Positions 1 through 8,255 of a DNA stretch of 32,918 nucleotides are shown one piece after another. Made by a program: the position numbers and the translations under genes. Origin of the DNA: Leucothrix arctica. GTDB lineage: Bacteria > Pseudomonadota > Gammaproteobacteria > Thiotrichales > Thiotrichaceae. How positions within the stretch are numbered: the stretch's first letter is position 1; every line of letters begins with the position of its first letter. The DNA is taken from positions 1-32,918 of the forward strand of contig NZ_QGKL01000023.1 of the NCBI RefSeq assembly GCF_003172895.1, given 5' to 3'. The notes under the pieces were generated by a model. That model ran no database searches. It was not told the origin of the DNA and worked only from the letters and a program-made list of their open reading frames with translations.

Positions 1-1
1 A

Positions 2-283
2 TTGACAATAGAGCACCGTTTAATTCCAGCAAAACACCCACAAACTAATGGCATGGTGGAACGCTTTAATGGTCGAATATCACAGGTGATTAAGTCCACC
101 TACTTTGCTTCTGCCGAAGAAATGGAAACAACGCTAAAACGTTACTTAATCACGTATAATCACCACGTTATTCAAAGAAACCTTGGACATTTGACCCCTA
201 TTCAAAGTATGAAGCAGTGGCAATTAGACAAACCTGATTTATTCAAAAAGAAAGTTTACAACCACGCGGTTCTCGACACATAG
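2..283 (+). mobile_element. IS481-like transposase, C-terminal part (cut by window start)
   Basis: This is the C-terminal part of a DDE integrase-type transposase. The visible 93 residues contain HPQTNGMVERFNGR, the segment around the last catalytic Glu of rve-type integrase cores, followed by a YNHH...LGHLTPIQ segment typical of IS481/IS3-like transposases. The frame is open to the left edge, so the true start lies outside and the apparent TTG start is not meaningful. The gene ends at TAG 281-283. Sequence just before the stop reads, on the reverse strand, TGTCGAGAACCGCG, which could be the inner part of the terminal inverted repeat, so the element probably ends near 280-290. Family assignment is from motif style only. 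Confidence 0.75.
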
Positions 284-696
284 TCTAAAGCCATAAAAGG
301 GCTTGCGTATATGAGGTTTAGATATAAGAAGATAAATATGATTCCAAACAATGCCATAAAAAGAATTTTAGACTTTAAAGCTATCCAGAAGTCACCCTGT
401 ACCTCACCACCTTTTTGGTCACTCAAAAGAAAAGCGGGAATGGCAATTATACTTGTAAAAATACCAGCAAATAATACATTTGAAATAAAGTCAGCAAATA
501 GATCACCAACAACTTCAAATCCAACAAAAGCCTCAACACCTATACCAAGCCTGTCAGTATACCCAAGTACATGTGCAGTGATTAAAGAAGAGATTGCAAT
601 TAATACTCTAATCACTGGATAAGCACCGTGAATAAATTTTGATTCTCTTATGAGGTCAAAAATATATTTGAGTGAATTAGTCGACTTTCCATTCAT
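256..696 (-). CDS. small membrane protein of unknown function
   Basis: A 146-residue protein that I do not recognise. It has about three to four hydrophobic segments: near residues 28-45, a long stretch near 60-90, and a strong one near 110-130 (ILFMALFGIIFIFLYLNLIY). It is therefore probably an inner-membrane protein. The ATG at 694-696 lies 3 nt after the stop of the upstream acetyltransferase gene, so the two are probably co-transcribed and translationally coupled. The last dozen codons (about 256-296) overlap the end of the IS481-like element on the opposite strand, so the native C-terminus may have been replaced by IS sequence when the element inserted. Confidence 0.5.
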   Translation of the reverse strand: MNGKSTNSLKYIFDLIRESKFIHGAYPVIRVLIAISSLITAHVLGYTDRLGIGVEAFVGFEVVGDLFADFISNVLFAGIFTSIIAIPAFLLSDQKGGEVQGDFWIALKSKILFMALFGIIFIFLYLNLIYASPFMALDYVSRTAWL

Positions 697-699
697 AGT

Positions 700-1167
700 T
701 TAACCTAAAGATACTGGAGTTATTCGCTCCATAAAATAATGAATCTCATTCTTCGAAGTAACCTCAAACCCATGTCGCTTGTACAACGACCCAACTGGAT
801 TCCAGTGCAAATACTCCAAAATAACCCGTAAACCTTTAGCATCACAGTCTTTTAAAGTATCGACCAACACACCCGTACCAATACCCTGATTTCGACAACT
901 ATCCAGCAAATAGAATTCACCAAACCGTAGCGTCTTGTCATCTATCTGATGCAACGAAACAGTCCCAATAGCATCACCATCATTCTCAATAATAAACCAA
1001 GGTTTCTCACTCCAGCGTTGCTCATGAAGCGCTAACTGAAAAGCCTCATCCCATCCCCATTTAGACTCGATAGTCTCTCGCATCGCCTGCTTTTTAGCTT
1101 CAAAAGCAAACTCATAGTCGTCTGATTTTGCATCGCGAAGTGCAATTTTATTAGTCATTCCATTCAT
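700..1167 (-). CDS. GNAT family N-acetyltransferase
   Basis: A 155-residue GNAT-fold acyltransferase expected to transfer acetyl from acetyl-CoA to an amine on an unidentified substrate. The acetyl-CoA-binding motif A is visible around residues 95-110 (SCRNQGIGTGVLVDTL, the R/Q-x-x-G-x-G/A signature). The preceding beta strand is LRFGEFYLLD, and the end YLHWNPVGSLYKRHGFEV is the typical motif B with the N-x-x-S/A-x-x-x-Y-x-x-x-GF pattern. Start is ATG 1165-1167; a second ATG three codons later is possible, and neither has a strong Shine-Dalgarno. It is followed after 3 nt by the small membrane-protein gene. Confidence 0.85.
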   Translation of the reverse strand: MNGMTNKIALRDAKSDDYEFAFEAKKQAMRETIESKWGWDEAFQLALHEQRWSEKPWFIIENDGDAIGTVSLHQIDDKTLRFGEFYLLDSCRNQGIGTGVLVDTLKDCDAKGLRVILEYLHWNPVGSLYKRHGFEVTSKNEIHYFMERITPVSLG

Positions 1168-1193
1168 GACTATAAAAGTAGTCTTTCAGACAC

Positions 1194-1223
1194 AACAAAG
1201 CCAGCTAAAAAGCTGGCTTTGTT
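1194..1223. terminator. strong stem-loop terminator between the lactonase operon and the acetyltransferase
   Basis: A perfect 13-bp inverted repeat with a 4-nt loop: AACAAAGCCAGCT, AAAA, AGCTGGCTTTGTT. It sits 46 nt past the stop of the SMP-30-like gene on the minus strand, the right place to end the uronate operon. The U-rich part is in the stem and there is no long T run after it on either strand, so efficiency is uncertain. Confidence 0.7.
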
Positions 1224-1269
1224 TGAGGATAACTCCTCACGTTACTACCCATCTTAAAGAAGGAAAGTT

Positions 1270-2163
1270 TTACGCCAGATTCATTCGAGGCAACTCAACA
1301 CCTGTCACACCCGGAACTTGAAGCGCGAATAAACCACCCGCTTGTGGTTGATGAGTACCTTCTGTCACGTCAAAACCTAAAGAAGTAACGAACAATGTAT
1401 CCATATTAGGGCCACCAAACGCAATTCGGGTCGGCTTCTCAACAGGCATCGCGATTTCCATATCAACCTTACCTTCAGGTGTGATACGAACAAGTTCCCA
1501 ACCGCTTACACCCGCCATCCAATAGCAACCTTCTGAGTCCATCGCGCCGCCATCTGGACGACCTGCAAGACCATTAGTGTCTAGGAATACGCGCTTGTTT
1601 GACCATGCCGCGTCATCCAAATCATAGTCATAAGCCCAGATCGTACGGACTGTAGGGAATGAATCAGATACATAGGCCGTCTTGCCATCAGGAGAGAACG
1701 CCATACCGTTTAAGATATGGAAACCACTCATCACTTTATTTACTTCAAGGTCACTTGTAATTGAGTACATGGTGCCAGAAGGATCATTTACATGATCACC
1801 GTTAGTACGCATTGTTCCTGCATAGAAACGACCACGCTGATCAACACTACCGTCATTAAACTGCTGCTTAAACTCAGAAACGTCTGGGCCACCAAGGTAA
1901 GTCTTTTCACCCGTTTCAGGGTTAAACTCATGAAAACCCGACACAAGTGCTAATACCAACGTACCGCGTTGAGTCAATGAGAAACAACCTAGTGCTTCGC
2001 CCATTTCCCAACTTTCGTTAGTATTATCAGAAGGGTTAAATCGGTGCAATATTCCCGCTGGAATATCGACCCAATAAAGCCTTTGTTTCACAGAGCACCA
2101 AATAGCGCCTTCACCGATTTTGGCTTTAGCATCTAGAACGCATTCAACTGGAAGAGTAATCAT
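1270..2163 (-). CDS. SMP-30/gluconolactonase-family aldonolactone/aldarolactone hydrolase
   Basis: A 297-residue six-bladed beta-propeller lactonase of the SMP-30/Gnl/RE family. Family landmarks are visible. The first-blade metal-ligand motif is KIGEGAIW (GEG Glu), followed by YWVDI. Mid-protein there is FNDGSVDQRGRFYAGTM (Asn/Asp ligands), then NGMAFSPDGKTAYVSDS and RPDGGAMDSEGCYWMA. In uronate dehydrogenase loci such enzymes hydrolyse the galactaro- or glucaro-lactone made by Udh. Here its ATG overlaps the udh stop by 4 nt (ATGA), so the two are translationally coupled and that substrate is the natural inference. It is cytoplasmic, with no signal peptide, and is the last gene of the operon. 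Confidence 0.85.
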   Translation of the reverse strand: MITLPVECVLDAKAKIGEGAIWCSVKQRLYWVDIPAGILHRFNPSDNTNESWEMGEALGCFSLTQRGTLVLALVSGFHEFNPETGEKTYLGGPDVSEFKQQFNDGSVDQRGRFYAGTMRTNGDHVNDPSGTMYSITSDLEVNKVMSGFHILNGMAFSPDGKTAYVSDSFPTVRTIWAYDYDLDDAAWSNKRVFLDTNGLAGRPDGGAMDSEGCYWMAGVSGWELVRITPEGKVDMEIAMPVEKPTRIAFGGPNMDTLFVTSLGFDVTEGTHQPQAGGLFALQVPGVTGVELPRMNLA

Positions 2164-2975
2164 TTATCACCATCTTTAATAGGGTCTTCGAAGTGTCCTG
2201 CCGCAGCAAAACCACCACCTTGGTACATAACAGCTGGGTCTTCTGGATCATCCACCTGCGCTAGAATATGTGCATCATTCGCAAAAGTCGCACTACTGTC
2301 TTTTGGCGTCCAACCGATATGAGCAGTTAAGTGATTATCCCACCAACTATCTGGGTTGTCTGACACACCGTAAACAATTGAATAACCTAACTCGTCCACT
2401 TCAAATACTTTCTTAATCAAGCTAGTGAAGTCGCTGTAACTCATCCATGTCGACAACATACGACGGTTAGCAGCGTTTGGAAAACACGAGCCGATACGCA
2501 CCGCAGCGGTCTCAATACCAAACATGTCATGGTAATAACTGGCTAACATTTCACCATAAGCTTTAGACACGCCATAGATGCTGTCAGGGCGCATCGAAGA
2601 AGTCGCGTCTAGCTTCTCACCAGACTTGTGAAAGCCGATGACATGATTAGAACTAGCGAATAGGATACGTTTTACGCCTTGTTGGCGTGCTGCCTCATAC
2701 ACGTTGTATGTGCCGCGAATATTTGCATTAAGGATATTTTCAAAAGTGTTTTCAAGTGACTGACCACCTAAGTGGATGATTCCGTCACAACCTTTGACTA
2801 ATTCCATGACAGCGACTGCATCACCCAAATCACACTGAATAAGTTCTTCACCGTTTTGAGCTTCACCCATACTGCTTATATCTGAAAGTCGTAAGGTGTC
2901 ATGCCACCCACTTAAACTTTCACGAAGCACTTTACCTAAGCCACCTGCGGCTCCGGTTATTAAAATCCTGCTCAC
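2160..2975 (-). CDS. udh: NAD-dependent uronate dehydrogenase-like epimerase/dehydratase
   Basis: A 271-residue atypical SDR of the NAD-dependent epimerase fold, close to bacterial uronate dehydrogenases (about 265 residues). Udh oxidises D-galacturonate or D-glucuronate at C1 to the aldarolactone with NAD+. The dinucleotide motif GAAGGLG is at residues 8-14, an acidic residue follows the second strand (LSD), HLGGQS is near 68-73, FASSNHVIG near 107-114, and the catalytic pair is Y134/K138 in YGVSK. Translation starts at GTG 2973-2975, overlapping the gntR stop by one base (TAGTGA). Uptake by the TRAP transporter, oxidation here and ring opening by the adjacent lactonase form a coherent route. 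The epimerase fold alone would not prove substrate; context does most of the work. Confidence 0.82.
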   Translation of the reverse strand: MSRILITGAAGGLGKVLRESLSGWHDTLRLSDISSMGEAQNGEELIQCDLGDAVAVMELVKGCDGIIHLGGQSLENTFENILNANIRGTYNVYEAARQQGVKRILFASSNHVIGFHKSGEKLDATSSMRPDSIYGVSKAYGEMLASYYHDMFGIETAAVRIGSCFPNAANRRMLSTWMSYSDFTSLIKKVFEVDELGYSIVYGVSDNPDSWWDNHLTAHIGWTPKDSSATFANDAHILAQVDDPEDPAVMYQGGGFAAAGHFEDPIKDGDK

Positions 2976-3688
2976 TATGCACCTCGTTGATGATTCATTA
3001 AGCGTGTTCGAGCGCTTTGTATGTGATATCGCATGGCAAGGTCTGCAGCAGTCACATCACCAATGGCAATTGCGTCATAAATAGTACGGTGCTCTTCTTG
3101 TACTTTTTTCAGACGCTCTTTAGAACCAGTCTTGGTGATGTTCAACGCAACTCGCATCCCTGATCTCATTGCGGTGTGTAAGGTACTTAATATCGACACA
3201 CAAAACTCATTTCCAGCGGCGTTAGCAATTGCCATGTGAAAGTCAAAGTCAGCTTTGTCAGCGATAGCACCTTTATTCATTATATCTTCCATCTTAATCA
3301 ATGCTGATTCGATGGCTTTTAAGTCTTCTTCTGTCGCACGCTGTGCAGCCAAACTGGCAATCGCACCTTCAAGTGGAAGACGCGCTTCAAAACATCGCAG
3401 CAAACCTGCGATGTCTGAAGGTGCAGTAAACTTAATCAAACCTTCAGGTGGGCGAGCTTTAACAAACGAGCCGGCTCCCTGACGTGAATAGATCAGGCCA
3501 TCAGCCTGCAAGCGCATCAAAGCTTCGCGTATAACTGGGCGAGAAACTTGAAAGGCTTGAGCTATCTCATTTTCAGAAGGTAACTTATCACCCTCTTTCA
3601 ACTCACCTGCGACAATTTTCTTAAGCAACTGTCCGTAGAGTTGATCTGATAGCTTTTCACGTTTATTGATCTGAAAGTTTAAATCCAT
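2975..3688 (-). CDS. GntR/FadR-family regulator of the uronate operon
   Basis: A 237-residue regulator with an N-terminal winged helix (about residues 10-78; SENEIAQAFQVSRPVIREALMRLQADGLI is the GntR recognition region) and a C-terminal FCD effector-binding domain (about 90-225). Metal-type FCD residues are visible in DFDFHMAIANAAGN, the EEHRTIYDAI helix and the YHIQSAR end. It is embedded in the transport-catabolism operon, 3 nt after dctM and overlapping udh by one base, so it is almost certainly autoregulated and controls this operon in response to a uronate or derived acid. The palindrome at 6671-6683 upstream of dctP is the best operator candidate. It is similar in role to ExuR/UxuR-type regulators, though orthology is not claimed. 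Confidence 0.87.
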   Translation of the reverse strand: MDLNFQINKREKLSDQLYGQLLKKIVAGELKEGDKLPSENEIAQAFQVSRPVIREALMRLQADGLIYSRQGAGSFVKARPPEGLIKFTAPSDIAGLLRCFEARLPLEGAIASLAAQRATEEDLKAIESALIKMEDIMNKGAIADKADFDFHMAIANAAGNEFCVSILSTLHTAMRSGMRVALNITKTGSKERLKKVQEEHRTIYDAIAIGDVTAADLAMRYHIQSARTRLMNHQRGA

Positions 3689-3691
3689 GAT

Positions 3692-4975
3692 TTATCCGGC
3701 AATAAGGTTGGGTAACGTTAATGATATTGCAGGAACAAAGCTGGTGAGCATGAGGGCGACAAATATCGCCGCATAGAAAGGCCAAATCGTTCTAACTGCC
3801 TTTTCCATTGGTACATTACCTACCGCACAACCTACAAACAGGCATGAGCCTACTGGTGGAGTACATAAGCCTATTCCTAAGTTCATCAGCATGATCATAC
3901 CAAACTGCAGCGGATCAATACCGATTGATTGCGCAACTGGCAAGAAGATAGGCGTACAGATCAAGATCAATGCAGCCATGTCCATGATCATACCCAGTGT
4001 CAGCAGCATTCCATTAATCATTAACATAATAGCGACAGGGTCATCAGACACACTTGTCATAAATGCAGTCATCTGAGACGGTACTTGGAAGTATGTCAGC
4101 ATGTAAGCAAAACAAGCTGCACAAGCGATCAGTATCATTACCATCGAAGTGGTCTTAACCGCATTCACTACCGCAAGCTTAAATTTCGCCCACGTTAACT
4201 CGCGGTAAACCAGGATTGTTACAACAAAGGCATACAGCGTTCCGAACGCACCAGACTCAGTTACTGTGAATACGCCAGATAGAACACCACCAACGATAAT
4301 GACAGCAGTGAACAAACCAGGCAGAGCAACAATAAAGTGAATAAATAATACTTTGAAGCCAGGGAATACTTCTGCTTTATAACCACGCTTAACCGCGATT
4401 ATGTAAGCGGTAACTGCTAGGCAGATACACATTAAAACACCCGGAACAACACCAGCCATAAAGAGTTGTGATATTGAAATACCACCACCGGCTGCTACTC
4501 CGTACAAGATCATATTGTGACTAGGTGGAATCATGACGCCGGCAATCGACGAAGTAACTGTTACGTTTACTGCGTAATCGTCGTCATATCCTTTTTCTTT
4601 CATTACTGGGATCAAGATTGAACCCAATGCAGAGATGTCGGCGACTGCTGAACCTGAGATACCACCGAATAACATCGATGAGAAAACATTCACAATACCA
4701 AGACCACCACGTACTGCACCAACCGCTGATGAAGCAAAGCGAACGAGTCGCTGCGCGATACCACCGTGGAACATCAATTCACCCGCAAAGATGAAGAAAG
4801 GAATAGCCATCAATGAGAAGACGCTGATTCCTGAAACAATTCGCTGAAAAGCGATAATTAAGGGTAAACCCTCAAAGGCAAAGGCTGACAAAGCCGCCAC
4901 ACCGAGTGCAAAGGCTACTGGTACACCAATAACAACGCACAGGGCAAAAACGCCCATTAAGATTAACAGTCCCAT
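3692..4975 (-). CDS. dctM: TRAP transporter large membrane subunit (DctM family)
   Basis: A 427-residue polytopic membrane protein, the usual DctM length, with about 11-12 hydrophobic helices. It is the sodium-coupled transport subunit that receives substrate from the periplasmic binding protein. Recognisable family segments are GVPVAFALGVAA near the N-terminus, IPFFIFAGELM, SSMLFGGISGSAVADISALGSILIP (a hallmark of the DctM core) and MIPPSHNMILYGVAAGGGISISQLFMAG. Further on come MDMAALILICTPIFLPVA and LGIGLCTPPVGSCLFVGCAVG. The gene follows dctQ by 18 nt and precedes gntR by 3 nt. The coupled udh and lactonase genes suggest a hexuronate cargo. Confidence 0.95.
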   Translation of the reverse strand: MGLLILMGVFALCVVIGVPVAFALGVAALSAFAFEGLPLIIAFQRIVSGISVFSLMAIPFFIFAGELMFHGGIAQRLVRFASSAVGAVRGGLGIVNVFSSMLFGGISGSAVADISALGSILIPVMKEKGYDDDYAVNVTVTSSIAGVMIPPSHNMILYGVAAGGGISISQLFMAGVVPGVLMCICLAVTAYIIAVKRGYKAEVFPGFKVLFIHFIVALPGLFTAVIIVGGVLSGVFTVTESGAFGTLYAFVVTILVYRELTWAKFKLAVVNAVKTTSMVMILIACAACFAYMLTYFQVPSQMTAFMTSVSDDPVAIMLMINGMLLTLGMIMDMAALILICTPIFLPVAQSIGIDPLQFGMIMLMNLGIGLCTPPVGSCLFVGCAVGNVPMEKAVRTIWPFYAAIFVALMLTSFVPAISLTLPNLIAG

Positions 4976-4993
4976 AGTTTAAATATTCCGTGT

Positions 4994-5524
4994 TTATTCT
5001 TCTGAAGTGATGACAGGGCTTTCTTCTTCGCCTTGGAAATAGCGAATAACGTGGCCTATTGAGTAAAGTAGAGTAAGTCCTCCACAAAGCATGACGGGTA
5101 TAGCTCGCACACCTTCAGGAATGTCGATCAATGGGATTTGGTTACCCCATTTAAATATAACGAGCTCATAACCTTTCCACGCCATGATAAAAGCAAAAAC
5201 GCCCATAATTAGGTGTGATAGCAATTCGAAAAAACGTCTGATAGGTCTTGGGCTTACATATCTGAAGAAATTAACACTTAAGTGTGTTCTTCTATGCACA
5301 CCAGCAGATGCGCCTAAAAAACCCATAAAAACCACGAGTAGTAGCGAGACTTGCTCTACCCATGTAGGTGTTGCATTTAGCACATAACGGCCATAAACCA
5401 ACCAAGCAAAGATGACAGTCATCACAACAATACAAACACCTGCGACAAACATGCTTATTGAAGCAAGGGTATCAAGTAGCTTGTCATAAGCTGACTTCTT
5501 GATGGGCGAGTTAAGAGTAGACAT
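4994..5524 (-). CDS. dctQ: TRAP transporter small membrane subunit (DctQ family)
   Basis: A 176-residue protein with four predicted transmembrane helices: about residues 19-42, 56-76, 92-116 and 137-160. The DctQ-style first loop is VYGRYVLNATPTWVEQVSLLLVVFMGFLGAS, in which the W-x-E at the start of the second helix is typical. It pairs with DctM to form the membrane part of the transporter. It starts at ATG 5522-5524, lies 96 nt downstream of dctP and is followed closely by dctM. The spacer to dctP holds an imperfect hairpin (5567-5600), which may set the different dosage of binding protein and membrane subunits. Confidence 0.92.
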   Translation of the reverse strand: MSTLNSPIKKSAYDKLLDTLASISMFVAGVCIVVMTVIFAWLVYGRYVLNATPTWVEQVSLLLVVFMGFLGASAGVHRRTHLSVNFFRYVSPRPIRRFFELLSHLIMGVFAFIMAWKGYELVIFKWGNQIPLIDIPEGVRAIPVMLCGGLTLLYSIGHVIRYFQGEEESPVITSEE

Positions 5525-5566
5525 AAGTGTTCTCTAGATATAAACAGATAGGGTAAAAATGAGGGT

Positions 5567-5600
5567 GAGCAACTACATCAAGTAAATGACATAGCTGCTC
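5567..5600 (-). promoter_or_regulatory. imperfect stem-loop between dctP and dctQ
   Basis: GAGCA-a-CTA pairs with TAG-c-TGCTC around a 16-nt loop in the dctP-dctQ spacer. Such processing or attenuation hairpins are common after binding-protein genes, where they stabilise the upstream mRNA. There is no T run, so it is unlikely to be a full terminator. Assignment is inferential. Confidence 0.35.
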
Positions 5601-5620
5601 GGAGGAGACTTTCTTACTAC

Positions 5621-6601
5621 TTAAGGCGTGTTCTGAATTAACTCAACTAGAGACTTAAGATCTGGATTAGCTTCTAGGTATGTAGCATATACAGGCTTCA
5701 TTGCGTCTTGGAAACCAGACTTATCAGCGATTTCGTTAACTTTTACGCCGTTAGCTTCAACAGTTTCACGACTTGCAACATCACGCTTAGCCCACTCAGC
5801 ACGTTGTAGTGCAGTTGACTCTTCAGCAGCTTCATGAACGATTTTCTTTTCATCGTCAGAAAGTGCAGCGTAAACATCAGCGTTCATGCATAGGCACTCA
5901 GGGATGATCAAATGCTGTGATAGAGAGTAGAACTGTGCAACTTCGTTGTGAGCAGTAGACTCGTATGAAGGGAAGTTATTCTCAGCACCGTCAACTACTT
6001 TAGTCTTTAGTGACTGGTATACTTCAGAGAAAGCCATTGGTGATGGGTTACCACCTAGTGCAGAAATCATGCCTGAATAAAGGTCATTATTCATTACACG
6101 AATCTTCATGCCTTTAACGTCTTCTGGCTTTTCGATTGCCTTAGTACCGTTGTAGAAAGAACGTGCACCAGCATCATATACACCTAGAAGAACAATACCT
6201 TTCTTCTTCATGCCTTCATTGATGATCTTTCCACCTTCACCGTCCATAACGCGGAACATGTGCTCAGGATCTTTAAAGATGAAAGGAAGTGAAAGAACGT
6301 TTGCTTCTGGAACGATAGGACCAATAGGGCCTAAGCTGAAGCTAGCAACCTGAAGGCCGCCGATACGTAGTTGTTCGATTGCATCTGGCTGGCTACCTAG
6401 AACACCGTTATGGAAGTTCTTAAGTGTAAGTTTGCCGTCAGATTTTTCTTTAATTAGGTCTGCGAAGTTATCCATCGCAACAGTGTTTGGATATCCCTTT
6501 ACATGAATATTCCAACCTTTCCACTCTGCCTGACTTGCCACTGAGAATGCACAAAGGCTTACTGCAGCCATTGTTAAAGTTAATTTCTTAATACAGTTCA
6601 T
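5621..6601 (-). CDS. dctP: TRAP transporter periplasmic binding protein (DctP family)
   Basis: A 326-residue solute-binding protein with a Sec signal peptide (basic MNCIKK, hydrophobic LTLTMAAVSLCAFSV, likely cut after ASQA near residue 25). DctP-family features are visible: FADLIKEKSDGKLTLKNFHNGVLGSQPDAIEQLRIGGLQ, LSLPFIFKD, and KPEDVKGMKIRVMNN, whose Arg normally salt-bridges the substrate carboxylate. GGNPSPMAFSEVYQSLKTKVVDGAENN follows. It is first in the dctPQM-gntR-udh-lactonase operon, so it probably binds a hexuronate, as shown for several DctP proteins encoded beside udh. The ATG at 6599-6601 has an AGGAAG Shine-Dalgarno about 9 nt upstream. Confidence 0.95.
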   Translation of the reverse strand: MNCIKKLTLTMAAVSLCAFSVASQAEWKGWNIHVKGYPNTVAMDNFADLIKEKSDGKLTLKNFHNGVLGSQPDAIEQLRIGGLQVASFSLGPIGPIVPEANVLSLPFIFKDPEHMFRVMDGEGGKIINEGMKKKGIVLLGVYDAGARSFYNGTKAIEKPEDVKGMKIRVMNNDLYSGMISALGGNPSPMAFSEVYQSLKTKVVDGAENNFPSYESTAHNEVAQFYSLSQHLIIPECLCMNADVYAALSDDEKKIVHEAAEESTALQRAEWAKRDVASRETVEANGVKVNEIADKSGFQDAMKPVYATYLEANPDLKSLVELIQNTP

Positions 6602-6670
6602 ATTTTGACTTCCTTCCTATTGGGTATCTAAAAGTTAAACAGACCTAAACCACTAGATTAGAATCGTTAA

Positions 6671-6683
6671 CTTGTATTACAAG
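6671..6683. promoter_or_regulatory. candidate GntR/FadR operator upstream of dctP
   Basis: A perfect inverted repeat, CTTGTA-T-TACAAG, lies about 70 nt upstream of the dctP start in an AT-rich stretch. FadR-subfamily GntR regulators of hexuronate genes (for example the UxuR/ExuR type) typically bind short TTGTNNNACAA-like palindromes, and this site fits that form. The assignment to the GntR protein encoded in the same operon is inferred from position. Confidence 0.5.
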
Positions 6684-6858
6684 ATTACATAGCAAATTTT
6701 TTTTGTCAAATTGTTTAAATAATTAATTTGTTCGAATTATTAATAACAGTAATGAGTCAGGCACTTGGAACAGTGTTGTCGAAACGAAAGTTTAAGGTTG
6801 TTAAGTTAAAAAGTAGTACTAAAGTCAAGAAACAGTATTTCTCGACCCTGTTTCTGAC

Positions 6859-8199
6859 CTAAGCTGTCACCAGGTTCTTCTTCCAGCTATCACTGTACAT
6901 ACGCAAATGGAATGGCACTGACTTAATGATTTCTTCCAAAAGGGTTAATGCAAACACCCATACAACGTGTAAATCCCAATAAAGCACGAATAGTGCAGAC
7001 AACGGTACAATGACAAACCATTGAGTGTATGCGTGAATCTTTAAGACATACTTGGCGTCACCACCTGCCCTCAACACATGCCCACAAATAGTATTCGACG
7101 TTCGGATGAAAGGCGTTACTCCAAGAATAGGCGCAAACAACCAAAGTGCGTTGAGCGTTTCCTCTTCCAACTCTGGATAAAGTGCTTCAAATAAAAAGAA
7201 CATGCTTATATAAGCAATTGAGATAACAGTCGCAACAACAAATGCGGCCCGCCACGAACGGCTAACAAAACCATCAAGCAGAGGCCAATCCTTATTCCCG
7301 AGTAACTGCCCTGCCAGTATTCCTGTGGACTGTCCCCATGCCGTAGACAAATGCCCTGCTACTTTTATCCAAGGTGCAATAAGTACTAAAGCAGCGAACT
7401 CATTAGTGCTTAACTTGGCGTAAATCATCATACAAACACCCGCCGCTAAAATAGAGCTAATGAAAGTACCGGCAATAGGTGTCGCATGCCGTGCATGGTC
7501 TTTTACATTAGTGACTGTGAGGGCTGGTGCATCAAAGGGTATTTGCTTGGCTTGCTGCTTAGAGTAAAACACCACTAAAAATAGCGCCCTAGAACTAACC
7601 GCAACGGCACTACCAACTGCCGCACCTTCCAAACCCATTTCAGTAAACCCTAATAAGCCATAAATCAGCACCACACTAACGGCGACGTTAATGGGTAACT
7701 CTAAAAAATTGGCGTACATTGGTATGCGGCTTCGGCCAGTCGCATTAAAGTAAACAGTTATGTTTTGAGATACCGACACACCGAAAACAACGACAGAGAA
7801 GATTTTAAGATAGTCATAAGACATCTCGATCATTAATGGTTTATCAGAGATCAAGCTGATTAATGACTTACCAAAGATGAAAATAAACAGGATACCCGCA
7901 CAGGCGATCATCGCGTTTATAACGGCACCAGAACGAAAACTAAGACTCAGCGCTAAAGGGCTTTTAGCACCGAAGGCTTGGGCCACAACTAACTGCGTAC
8001 CATTCGAAAAGGCCATTAGTAGTCCGACTAATATACCTGCCACACTTGCCGCTAAACCCATTGCCGCTAGCGACTCTTCACCTAGTGGGGTTATTAGTAC
8101 AGTATCAATCACTAAAATAAACTGAAGCAAAATAGCGTTGATGGCTATGGGCCACGCAAGGCTAAAAACGTTCCTATTCCCTAGTAAAGCTTGACTCAT
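6859..8199 (-). CDS. MATE-family multidrug/toxin efflux transporter
   Basis: A 446-residue inner-membrane protein with 12 hydrophobic segments arranged as two six-helix bundles, the standard MATE length. It begins with the family-typical SLAWPIAINAILLQFILVIDTVLITPLGEESLAAMGLA. It also has the internal FNATGRSRIPMYANFLELPINVAVSVVLIYG segment and a second-half counterpart CGHVLRAGGDAKYVLKIHAYTQW. It would export cationic or lipophilic compounds using Na+ or H+. The ATG is preceded by an excellent GGAGGGAG ribosome site. It lies 56 nt after a CHMI-like gene on the same strand and may be co-expressed with it. Nothing ties it to uronate metabolism except location. Confidence 0.92.
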   Translation of the reverse strand: MSQALLGNRNVFSLAWPIAINAILLQFILVIDTVLITPLGEESLAAMGLAASVAGILVGLLMAFSNGTQLVVAQAFGAKSPLALSLSFRSGAVINAMIACAGILFIFIFGKSLISLISDKPLMIEMSYDYLKIFSVVVFGVSVSQNITVYFNATGRSRIPMYANFLELPINVAVSVVLIYGLLGFTEMGLEGAAVGSAVAVSSRALFLVVFYSKQQAKQIPFDAPALTVTNVKDHARHATPIAGTFISSILAAGVCMMIYAKLSTNEFAALVLIAPWIKVAGHLSTAWGQSTGILAGQLLGNKDWPLLDGFVSRSWRAAFVVATVISIAYISMFFLFEALYPELEEETLNALWLFAPILGVTPFIRTSNTICGHVLRAGGDAKYVLKIHAYTQWFVIVPLSALFVLYWDLHVVWVFALTLLEEIIKSVPFHLRMYSDSWKKNLVTA

Positions 8200-8255
8200 T
8201 TAACTCCCTCCAATCGGTACTGCCACTCACACTAACTTCTCAAAAAAATTGACCC

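Noticed and set aside
311-622. 103-aa plus-strand ORF opposite the small membrane protein
   Set aside because: The minus-strand frame has clear hydrophobic helices and couples to the acetyltransferase; the plus-strand product is polar and without features.
6711-6725. 15-nt match TTGTTTAAATAATTA, also present at 17024-17038
   Set aside because: Exact, but very AT-rich, in the same plus-strand orientation although the genes point opposite ways, and at unrelated distances from the starts; probably coincidence.
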